Shown piece after piece: positions 32,782 to 40,533 of a DNA stretch of 64,000 nt. Under the pieces are notes generated by a model, which worked only from the letters and a program-made list of their open reading frames with translations, was not told where the DNA came from and did no database searches. How positions within the stretch are numbered: the stretch's first letter is position 1; each line of letters opens with the position of its first letter. Source of the stretch: Volvox africanus (lineage: Eukaryota > Chlorophyta > Chlorophyceae > Chlamydomonadales > Volvocaceae); the NCBI GenBank assembly GCA_030268105.1, contig BSDZ01000003.1:7030501-7094500 (forward strand). Direction: 5' to 3'. Both the position numbers and the translations under genes were made by a program.

Positions 32782-33605
32782 TGTTGTACCTCTCGTTCGC
32801 GTTTGCTCGTGAGTATCTGCACGTCTGGAGACTATCGACACCGATGCGCGAGCACTTGCAAGTACAGCAAGGCAAGCGAGAGCAAACAGAGACAGCGGAA
32901 GACTTCAAGACGAAGAGAGATATAACTTACGGTCTTACAGGTCGGAATGATGCAATGGACGAAATCGCCGTCAGTGCCGGAAGCAAGCAATCATCACGCG
33001 GCGGTGATTAGCGAAGTTCAGGCTTAGCTCGGGCTAAGTAGAGTATCGTATAGTAATAGTAATGTAGAACACACAAGTGTTCTCTGGTATCGAATGTCTT
33101 GTCTAGCTTAGCCGTCCTCGCATCTGTTATACTCGCAGCATCGCAGTGCCGTACGATTCACATTAGGAGGCCGATCCTAGATGTGACAACCCTACTGCGC
33201 CTAGGCGATGTCTACGCATAACAACGTATAAGCCTTTCCGGCATTCACATGATGCAAGGGTCCGGATAACGATATCCGGTTGCAGGGCATGCATCGCGAC
33301 GAGTGCGGCACTCTTAACGTGTGCTGTAATGAAGTAATATTATATCAGATAATATTACTTATCGTTTCGTAGCACGAGCATAATGCGCACTTCAATGATT
33401 CGGTCATTCATGCATGCTAGGCGGATTTGCCATGATGCGATGTCGCGATGGATAATGACAACATGCCAGATGCATATATAAATGTATGCGAATACATTTA
33501 TATCATACAGATTCATTCATATGTAATGCGTTCATCACAAAAGCACTTCGCCTCGTAGGATCGCGTCGACCTACGCGTCGGCGGGAAATGAACCGTAGCA
33601 CAACA
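32782..33605 (-). repeat. G3 5' LTR (right)
   Basis: 824 bp, paired with the interrupted LTR 25731-26958. Hairpin at 33262-33279. Followed by CAAAC (33606-33610). Confidence 0.95.
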
Positions 33606-33610
33606 CAAAC

Positions 33611-33874
33611 GACACCGATGCCCCTGCAGTTATGGACCCCGGTCCCGAGACCTGGATCGCAGGCAAGCAAAAAGTGTATGATGTGGAACGCATACTGGAT
33701 TATCGGGTTCGTCACATTGGTCGACAACGACGAAAGCGGAAGGTGCATGAATATCTGGTCAAGTGGACTGGCTATTCTAGCGAGCATAATTCGTGGGAGC
33801 CAATGCGTAACTTCTCGCCGGAAATGAAGCCCCTGTTGGAGGAAGCTCGTCTACGCGCCACGCAAACCCAATGA
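33611..33874 (+). pseudogene. pol: G0 pol, 3' end with chromodomain
   Basis: Last part of G0 pol, in frame after removal of G3. It contains [24 protein letters not shown] and EHNSWEPMRNF, a chromodomain with its aromatic residues (Y, W, W) in place. It ends with TGA at 33872-33874, followed by the purine tract GGGAGGGGGGATAG at 33919-33932. Confidence 0.9.
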
Positions 33875-33933
33875 TCCTTGCAGTCGATGCTGTTCGATGC
33901 AGCGAGGATGCTGCATACGGGAGGGGGGATAGT

Positions 33934-34748
33934 TGTTGTACGCGGGTTCAATCACCGTTTACATTTATGAAGGCCGCAATGCATTCAGATATCATGAAGC
34001 ATAATACAATCATATTAGCATGATATACTCGAGTATATCTAGCTAATCAGGCATGTCGCATCATCATTCACAACATTGCGCTGTCGGTCAACATGTTTGA
34101 CTCAAGGCTGATAATTAATGCGCGATCTATCCATTGGCATATTATATCACGTAATAATACTTTGAATAGTATTACCTCATCTGTGTCATAAACCATACAC
34201 GTATGCAAGAATGCGACGATCACGATGGTTGGGTCGGCAACCGAATATCGATATTCGGACCTTTGCATATTGCATGCATTGCATCCAATAATATCACGAA
34301 TGACACGATATTTAGAGCAGTATTACCAAGGTACTCACACTTGAGATCGTAATCCAGTGAGACCTGTACTGCACATCGGTATCACGACGTGATAGGTGTG
34401 AGGACGGCCGCCTAGAGACCGAAGTCGGCGCTACGCTAACTTTGGACCAAGTATTCGAGTACTTAACTCTATTCGATACGCATACATACGATATAATCAT
34501 TTACATTCGGCCTGAGCTATTCTAGCATTCCATCTGCAGCCAAGTGATGAACATTGCCCACGGGGTCTGACGGCAGACTGTAATTCTGTAACTGAAGAAC
34601 ATTGTAAGTTGAATCTTTCCTTGCTATTGAGTCTTCCGCTGTCTACTATTCGCATTGGCTTGCCCTGCTGTTCGTAAGATTGGTACGCACGCAGCTAACA
34701 CCTAGATGTGCAGAGCTAATACATGATTGAAGAAGGAAGGATACAACA
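33934..34748 (+). repeat. G0 3' LTR
   Basis: 815 bp, ending GATACAACA just before the duplication CCTTG (34749-34753). Palindrome CCGAATATCGATATTCGG at 34241-34258. Differences from the left LTR are almost all transitions. Confidence 0.9.
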
Positions 34749-35305
34749 CCTTGCTCCTCTTCTTTTCCAAGTATTTTCAGCTCAGTGGCCTTGAGCGCAG
34801 GAGCGATGGTCTTGACTGTCGCCTCGTGGAATTTTGCAGCCGCCGACAAGATGGCGCAGGTCATGTCGTATGCTGGAGGTAGTCCCATCATGATGTTGGA
34901 TACAATGATGCCATCGGGTACATTGAAGCTAGTTGCCTTCAGAATCTCGACATATTCGCTGGCCCTGCGAAGGTAGTCGTCGATGCTCTCTGTGTCCCGC
35001 TTCTTGATAGTGGAGAGTTTGGCGTTATACTCCTGTTGCTGAAGAGACATTTGTTTGACAAACATAGTCTTCAGGAGGTCCCATCCGGCCGCCGCAGTGG
35101 TAGCTTCCTCGATCTCCTTCAGGAAGTCGTCGCCGACCATAGTGCACAGCGCCGTCTTCGCATCTTCGGCTTTATCACCGGCCGAAATGGGTCTGTCGGT
35201 ATTCTCGCTCCACAGCTTCTCCTCCTTCAGGTGCAGCTTAGCTCGCCGCGACCATCGGATGTAGTCCTTGATATCCTTGAGCGAGTCGCCCTTCCACTTT
35301 CCCAT
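34749..35305 (-). pseudogene. gag: Copia C1 gag, N-terminal part
   Basis: Minus-strand ATG at 35305 opens a copia gag of the UBN2 type: GDSLKDIKDYIRWSRRAKLHL, DDFLKEIEEATTAAAGWDLL, SLQQQEYNAKLSTIKK, IDDYLRRASEYVEILKA, IMMGLPPAYD. The frame runs to EEEQG, where CAAGG (minus) is the G0 target duplication. The next residues (TPALALGN) are at 4716 and below. Removing 30 kb rejoins the gene in frame. Confidence 0.9.
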
Positions 35306-35375
35306 GTTAGTCAGGCCCTAAAACAAGGTGCCACTCAAAACCTGAGTCTGCTAAACCGCAGTGACTACTCGCGCT

Positions 35376-35401
35376 ATGACTGCGCGGGGCTCATAACCTC
35401 T
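35376..35401 (-). other. Candidate C1 primer-binding site (half-tRNA type)
   Basis: On the minus strand GAGGTTATGAGCCCCGCGC is complementary to an elongator tRNA-Met anticodon stem-loop (GGGGCTCATAAC) and the bases 5' of it. Drosophila copia also primes from an internal tRNA-Met fragment rather than the tRNA 3' end. The assignment rests on complementarity only. Confidence 0.45.
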
Positions 35402-35560
35402 TGAACTTTCCCTAAGTACCGGGACAGGAGAGCCGTTGGGATATCAGTATATCTGTGACATTACATGGAAGAGGCATACCGAGTTAATGGAGACTGTCCT
35501 AGTAACGGCGTTGTAGTTCCTTAGCTCCGGAACCCAGATGTTCTGGTCGTTAGATTAACA
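35402..35560 (-). repeat. Candidate C1 5' LTR
   Basis: On the minus strand this 159-bp segment starts TGTTAATC and ends GTTCA, and is followed after one base by a candidate primer site. Its outer edge at 35560 is the exact point where AT-rich bacterial-like sequence begins. No second copy is in the window, so the LTR cannot be confirmed by pairing. Confidence 0.5.
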
Positions 35561-35634
35561 CTTTTTTTAATATATCGCGCTCCTGGGTAACTCTGGCTAG
35601 TTCCTTTTTCAGTTTCATTACTTCATCCCGATTG
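35561..35634 (-). pseudogene. IS3-family OrfA remnant
   Basis: The minus strand encodes MKLKKELARVTQERDILKK, the leucine-zipper end of IS3-family OrfA proteins. Only about 23 codons remain. It is cut on one side by copia C1 and on the other by the IS630 remnant. Confidence 0.65.
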
Positions 35635-35945
35635 AGTTAATTGCATAGCGAAGGTTATAGCATTCAAGAAATCATGAAATTGTTTAATTACTTTTTGTAA
35701 GTTACGTTTAAAATTTGCCCAGAACTTCTCTATAGGATTTAAATCAGGAGAATAAGGAGCTAAGTAAATTAATCGGCAATCATATTGTGCTACTATATCA
35801 TATAGCTCTTGATTTTTATGAACACTTGAATTGTCAAGTATTATAACTTGTTTAGGCTTTAGATTTGGGCACAATATTTGTTCAAACCATGCTGTAAAAA
35901 GTGATTTCGTAGTATTACCCTCATATTCAAAAGGAGCTATAATCT
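35635..35945 (-). pseudogene. IS630-family transposase remnant
   Basis: Minus strand encodes the DDE_3 domain C-terminal half: FTAWFEQIL, VIILDNSSVHK with the second catalytic Asp, and LAPYSPDLNPIEKFW with the catalytic Glu. The N-terminal third is missing. Strongly AT-rich, with codon use unlike its surroundings. The sequence type is bacterial; I associate it with Rickettsiales from memory. Confidence 0.8.
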
Positions 35946-36114
35946 CTTTTGACCCAAAAATACAATACTATTGTCATTAGCTCACAAAGGCCTAAACTAC
36001 AATCTCTTTGACGTTTTTTGTTACTCGGTAATAACTTATTTTGTTCCCATTCTAGATAAACTTTGCAAAAATTGTTTATTAAATAATACACAGTTGTGAT
36101 ACATTTTTTCATGT
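35946..36114 (-). pseudogene. IS982-family transposase, N-terminal remnant
   Basis: Minus strand: MKKCITTVYYLINNFCKVY, then LLPSNKKRQRDCSLGLCEL followed by MTIVLYF, the typical beginning of IS982 transposases. It breaks off after about 53 residues at the IS630 remnant. Its C-terminal half may be at 36320-36725 on the other strand. Confidence 0.65.
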
Positions 36115-36319
36115 TGAGTTATCGATCTTTTGTTAAAAAAATACATCCTAATTCAACACTTGCTTTCCTGCAAAACCAATATATCTAACCTTTTCTATTG
36201 TTGTTTATCCTAAACTGGCGTTATCAGGATCAGGACTTACGCAAAACTGATTTTAGGGGATCGTATCTCCTGTATCACGTCTGATAGATGCGATTTCTTA
36301 TATAAAATCGCCCCTTGCC

Positions 36320-36725
36320 ACCCTCCTTGCTATGAGCGTTTTATCGCTACTATTCCACAGCTATTTCTGCCACTGATGTTTATAATGCACTATCTCTCTG
36401 GTAAGAAGAGTGGCATATATTACGTAGACTCTACACATTTTGCAGTATGCAAGAATATCAGGATATCAAGTAACAAAACATTTGCAGGTTTAGCAGAAAG
36501 AGGGCATAGCTCTATTGACTGGTTCTATGGCTTTAAACTCCATATGATTATAAATGATCAGAGCCAGATTGCCAGATTATAGCAATCAAAATTACTGAAG
36601 GAAATAAAGATGATCGTATAGCTTTTGAAGAGATGATTGCTAAGGCTAATATTAAAGGTAAATGCTATGCCGATAAAGGCTACATCTCTAAGCTTAGAGT
36701 CTGTAATACACTTTGTGTAAGTTAA
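36320..36725 (+). pseudogene. IS982-family transposase, C-terminal remnant with frameshift
   Basis: Plus strand: YERFIATIPQLFLPLMFI, YYVDSTHFAVCKNIRIS, LAERGHSSIDWFYGFKLHM, then after a frameshift near 36575 AIKITEGNKDDR and KCYADKGYIS. These are the catalytic blocks of an IS982-type DDE transposase. Orientation is opposite to the N-terminal remnant, so a rearrangement lies between. A motif GGACTTACGCAAAA (near 36235) resembles the end of such an IS. Confidence 0.7.
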
Positions 36726-36741
36726 AAAAAGAAATGGTAAA

Positions 36742-37155
36742 ATGACCATAAAATTAAATAACTTACATGCAGGTAAAAAAATGAGTAAAAAATTAAAGAA
36801 AATAGATCAACAAATAGATTCTATAAATCAAATTAAATTAACAAATAAAATAGTAGAAGAATTATTATCAAAAGCAAATCCACAAGAGCTGTTTGGCAAA
36901 GATGGTTTGTTTCAACAGTTGAAGAAGCAAATAGTTGAGAGAGTATTAGCCAGCGAGCTTGAACATGATCTTGGTTATTCAAAACATAGTAAAGCCCCTA
37001 AAATGGATAATAACCGCCGTAACGGTAGTTATGAAAAAACAGTAATAGATGAAAATGGTAATCAGTTAACAGTAGACATACCTCGCGATCGAGAAGGAGA
37101 ATTTATCCCACAATTATTACCTAAAGGTGTTAGAAGGTTCAACGGTTTCGATTCT
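36742..37155 (+). pseudogene. IS256-family transposase, N-terminal remnant
   Basis: Plus strand; ATG at 36742 or, more typically, 36781. It contains FGKDGLFQQLKKQIVERVL, SELEHDLGYSKHSK, NRRNGSYEKTV, DIPRDREGEFIPQLLPKG and RRFNGFD, the conserved IS256 (MuDR-like) N-terminal region. Homology stops at about 37155, before the first catalytic Asp. The frame is open to that point, so it was interrupted recently or without other decay. Confidence 0.82.
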
Positions 37156-37847
37156 GTGCGTACATCAAACAGCAAGGTATTCATTATTGCTTTTAAGACG
37201 CGTTGATTCTTGAAGGATAAATGTGACATGATACATTATACAAATAAAGCAAACATATATGTGTATTATCAACATACTTGTGGATCATGTGAGGCATCCT
37301 GATATAGATTAACTTGATGACAGCACGTATGCCTGTACAACACAAAGCATGTACTCTTATCATGTTGACAAAACAATGTGTTCGTTATTACGGTGTATGA
37401 AAGGGTGTATTAATTTACATACACTTTACTACACACAATAGTTGTCATATTATCTATTGTATATGGAAGCCTCTTTCTTACCTTACATCACATGTTTTGA
37501 TATTACGGACACACATACACACACATATGCACACACGGACATGGGCAACCCCCCCACCATCTGCTTATTGTTTTAATTGATAAACAAGGCCGGATTGCGG
37601 CTACAGGGTGCATGCCGTATGAAGCATCATGATTTCTACAGCAGGCACTTATGGCATTCTGTATCTGTCATCTTACGCTGAAACATTGCTACATTTCGGA
37701 GCCCTTCTTCGTTTTTGATTTTCATTCCGGATTGCCTGATTGATTGATTGCCTCCGCCGCCTCATCTATCGGCAATACGTTCCCTGCTGTTGTGTATGGA
37801 TCGACCAATGCATGCAGGACCGCCGCCATCAACTGTCTGCCATCCAG
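37156..37847. other. Intergenic DNA, no gene recognised
   Basis: About 690 bp of AT-rich sequence with a short CA-rich tract near 37505-37540. No supported reading frame or repeat end is visible. Base composition becomes less AT-rich toward the right, so the bacterial-like block probably ends in the left part. Confidence 0.5.
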
Positions 37848-38087
37848 CGGCTGGATATGATGTGTACGTGGACACGATGATAACGGGAGACACTCTGATG
37901 GATAACACAATCTCTTCTGATTCCATAGCTGATTGCAATGCTAATTCAGAATGCAAGGCCTTCAGTTTGCTGACCACCTACATCGACAATTATATGCTCC
38001 TCAGCTTCGTCGGCTATGGCTTCTTGAAGAACGGCACAACCAATAACCAGACCTTCACAGGCATTTGTACGTACATCAAACTGCCAG
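37848..38087 (+). CDS. Isolated PAN/apple-like exon
   Basis: 240 bp between a good acceptor (CATCCAG) and a donor (CCAG-GTATTC). It encodes about 80 residues: GYDVYVDTMITGDTL, DSIADCNANSECKAFSLL, GYGFLKNGTTN and GICTYIKLPG. The cysteine pattern and the ECKAF and CTYIK blocks resemble PAN/apple-like adhesion modules that occur as repeats in secreted proteins of volvocine algae (from memory). Both ends are in phase 1, so the exon could be added or skipped without changing frame. No neighbouring exons were recognised, so it may be a gene fragment. Confidence 0.5.
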
Positions 38088-38319
38088 GTATTCAAGTTAA
38101 TTGTGAAAATTTATGTCCCCATGTATGTCACGAATAAGGAATACAATACGAGTGCGTGCATGATCAATCAATTATGTACGTGCATGTTTGGGCGGGGAAG
38201 GGAGTCCGACATATAGATGGGGATGATCCTCCTATCCAAGTATTTGGAAGGGTTGACAACACGAAATAAAAAAAACGCAAGGCCATTCACGACGGCAGGC
38301 AATTCCAATATTGTGGGGG

Positions 38320-38564
38320 GGGGATAGGGGGGTACAGCTTCACCCGTGGCCAATAACCTGGCAGTCCCTACCTTCCCCAGTATTTCGGGGCACCCTCATC
38401 CGGTCTCCCATGCCGACTTCTCCGAATTAAGTGCTCTTCATGGGTTCAGCACCCACCACCGGCATCCAGCGGAATCTGCCCAATCAACTAAGGCGTCAAC
38501 TCCGCTCCTGGTTATATTGTTGTTGTGTGTAGGATAGGGGGGTACATCACCCGTGGCCACTAAC
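38320..38564 (+). repeat. Dispersed repeat R, copy 1 and start of a second copy
   Basis: About 200 bp around 38320-38516 are similar to 45432-45640, including GGGGTAC, CACCCGTGGCCA and ACCTGGCAGTCCCTACC. The start of the unit (GTGTGTAGGATAGGGG...) then occurs again at 38526-38564, where it is cut by the CACTA-like end. The plus frame reads NLAVPTFP, SGHPHPVSHADFSE and STKASTPLL in both copies, but coding is unproven. Confidence 0.6.
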
Positions 38565-38887
38565 ACTATAACAAGGAATTCGTGCGTTAGCTCGTGTTAG
38601 GCTCGCGTTAGGGACCCCTAACACAAGCCTAAAGCAAGCTTAACGCAAACTAACGTGAGCTAACGCAAAGCCTAACGCAAATCAAACGCATTGCGTTATT
38701 GCTTGCGTATCGCTAACGCAATCCTAACGTACCTAACGCAATCGCAAATAAACTTTTTTGGGAGGGAACGAAAATGTTTGCGTTTACTTCGCGTTAGCTA
38801 ACGCAACCTAACGCGAACTTACGCAATGTCAAAGGCACCCACATAGATTCTAAGGTGTGCGTTAGGCCTAACGCAACGCAAGCGTTA
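38565..38887 (+). mobile_element. CACTA-like transposon left terminus
   Basis: Starts CACTATAACAAGGAATTC and continues as a dense array of GCGTTA/TAACGC motifs. Positions 38565-38850 are about 96% identical to the reverse complement of 1-286. The array is interrupted by gypsy G4 (duplication GAGAC) and resumes at 45092. Confidence 0.65.
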
Positions 38888-38892
38888 GAGAC

Positions 38893-39315
38893 TGTTGTAT
38901 CCTTAATGCATTTCGGTAATTCATTAAGATATAATAATTATCTGTTTATTATTTTATAATATAATATATTTAATTATCATATTAACTGTTTCATGTTTCC
39001 ATCTGGCATTCGATTTGTGGATTTGGTCTCGGCTGTCGACGACCAATACTAACCGACTTCCTGAAACATCCGAACCTGTCGGTTACTCCATAACCTGTAT
39101 GGAATGGGCCATTTACCGCCTGAATGGTAAATGGTGGAACATCTGGTTCCTGGTTCACTGAATCTCCGGTTGTAGTGGTGACTTCTGAAGGTCACGCCCG
39201 GTTCGAGGCCTTATGGTCTCTCAAGTACGACCTAGTCGGCGGCTCTACTTAATCGGGCTCTGGCACAACAACCGGTATCTTTTGATACCACCCTTCGTGG
39301 GTACCATATACAACA
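38893..39315 (+). repeat. G4 5' LTR
   Basis: 423 bp, TGTTGTATCCTTAATG...ATACAACA, with an AT-rich first third. It carries the 10 bp (TCACGCCCGG) missing from the 3' copy. Confidence 0.95.
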
Positions 39316-39332
39316 AGCTGGTATCGAGACCG
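39316..39332 (+). other. G4 primer-binding site
   Basis: AGCTGGTATCGAGACCG directly after the LTR, sharing TGGTATCGAGAC with the other gypsy elements. Confidence 0.8.
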
Positions 39333-39462
39333 TTCCTCCCTGGGACGTCTCGTCAAGTCTTCCGCTGAAATCGTTCAAGCCTTCTCAAGTCTTTCTGTGG
39401 TAACTGCTCAAGCCACTCTAACCGCGCAACGCGCTCAAGCCACTCAAGCTGCCCTTTTATAA

Positions 39463-39570
39463 ATGGACATCGACCACGATCTTCCTCCTGCCGACATCCC
39501 TCTGGACATGGAGACATTGCCTGAGGAGCTGGGCGCCGCCATTTTCGCTGCGGCTACCACCGGTCTGTAA
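39463..39570 (+). CDS. G4 leader exon
   Basis: An ATG at 39463 opens 35 codons ending ETLPEELGAAIFAAATTGL and TAA (39568-39570). The end is similar to the leader peptide of G0-G3 (DTFAEDLGRAVLDAAASGL). A donor at 39563 lies in the same Gly codon. The acceptor may be at 39705 (TTAG-GTAAT, like the G1 acceptor context) or at 39909-39919 (CTGCAG), the latter leading directly into the gag frame with VSTPQTLRSG. Confidence 0.5.
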   Translation: MDIDHDLPPADIPLDMETLPEELGAAIFAAATTGL

Positions 39571-39825
39571 TATTCACGAAATTAGTCTAGTGACACTTAG
39601 AACCTGCTCTCTGTGAGTTTGGCTGTGCTTTCTGTTAAAGTCAATCTCTAAGTTAGTCGCGGTCAACGTGGCTCGCGACCTAGACAATTCTGCCTTCTCT
39701 GTTAGGTAATATCTTCCTGCAACACTGCTTTCTATCTAGAACTTGTATTGCAGTTTTGCTGAGGAATCCCTGTAGTTGCGGGTTCGATAGTACCTTCGCA
39801 TCGAATCCAACGAGGAGTCGACTTC

Positions 39826-40533
39826 GTGAATTCACTTCGGCTTTCACTAATACATATATATCTCTATTACTTGAAAGGTATTGTGTTTGTTCCAACCGCC
39901 GTGAGTGCTTCTGCAGTGTCAACACCTCAGACCCTTCGGAGCGGCACCTCTGCCCAGTCACTCCGATCCATCGCAAATCAACTTCACGCGCGGACTTCAA
40001 AATTTTTGAAGTTCATCGAAGGCATCCAAGCGTTGGTGTCAAACCATTTGACACCTGGTGCCGTGGATATTCCTGGGATGGCTCCCGCTGCTGCCGCAAC
40101 AACTTGTGCTGCTGTTGCGGGCACCTCTTCCAGGCCACCTGGGCCTCCTCATACTGGACATGAGGACGAGGACATGGCCTGCGACGACCCTGACGAGGAG
40201 ACCCCGGCGCCCCCGACCAAAAAACCGCGGGCTGCATCCGTTCGTCCAGGCATCACCGGGCACGAGGATCAGCCGCGGCAGGTTAAGGGCGCCGGTAAGT
40301 CTAAGAGGGGCGGCGGACAGCAGGGGAGGCACTTGGCCCCAAAAGGGGGCCACGTGCAGAAGAAGGGGCCCAAGCAGAACCTAGCGGAATATTTAACCAC
40401 ATTCAAATGTACTAGACGGGAGTTCCATTTCCGTAAACAACATGGGATGTGCCTCCGTTGCGGTTCCGACCAACATAGGGTTGACTCCTGCCCAATGCTG
40501 GGGGCGGAGAAAAATAAGGGTAAGGACCACTAG
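39826..40533 (+). CDS. gag: G4 gag, short form without capsid domain
   Basis: 235 codons from an ATG whose use is doubtful (a splice acceptor near 39919 may set the real start). It has a short helical segment (SLRSIANQLHARTSKFLKF), an acidic Pro-rich stretch, a basic Gly-rich stretch, and the knuckle CLRCGSDQHRVDSC with canonical CX2CX4HX4C spacing. The capsid region of about 150-200 residues seen in G0-G3 (AYVRDA, FVGNTLEG, DWY, YQSRFEAL) has no counterpart in any frame between the LTR and pol. It ends in TAG (40531-40533). Confidence 0.75.
   Translation: MNSLRLSLIHIYLYYLKGIVFVPTAVSASAVSTPQTLRSGTSAQSLRSIANQLHARTSKFLKFIEGIQALVSNHLTPGAVDIPGMAPAAAATTCAAVAGTSSRPPGPPHTGHEDEDMACDDPDEETPAPPTKKPRAASVRPGITGHEDQPRQVKGAGKSKRGGGQQGRHLAPKGGHVQKKGPKQNLAEYLTTFKCTRREFHFRKQHGMCLRCGSDQHRVDSCPMLGAEKNKGKDH

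Larger units (their letters stand above)
25731..33605 (-). mobile_element. Ty3/gypsy element G3, intact coding, TRIM in one LTR
   Basis: Sister copy of G1 on the minus strand, flanked by CAAAC (25726-25730 and 33606-33610). The left LTR is 1,228 bp because a TRIM (26141-26539) sits in it; without TRIM and duplication it is 824 bp, the same as the right LTR (32782-33605). Apart from the TRIM, the LTRs differ at about four positions. Gag and pol are uninterrupted. Confidence 0.95.
4722..34748 (+). mobile_element. Ty3/gypsy chromovirus-type element G0, host of a nest
   Basis: Plus-strand LTR retrotransposon spread over 30 kb because three complete gypsy elements (G1, G2, G3) are inserted in it. 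The ends are LTRs 4722-5509 and 33934-34748, and the flanks are CCTTG at 4717-4721 and 34749-34753. Order after the 5' LTR: primer site, leader exon, G1, gag, start of pol with protease, G2, RT-RNase H-integrase, G3, chromodomain, purine tract, 3' LTR. Removing each insertion with one copy of its duplication restores the frame. Gag has one nonsense codon (13947-13949) and pol has one (24207-24209). The LTRs differ at roughly 3% of positions by eye, so G0 is older than G1 and G3. Confidence 0.92.

Noticed and set aside
35561..37155. The whole window as bacterial sequence or contamination
   Set aside because: Only this 1.6-kb block is bacterial in type. It is bordered by a eukaryotic copia LTR candidate on one side and ordinary host sequence on the other.
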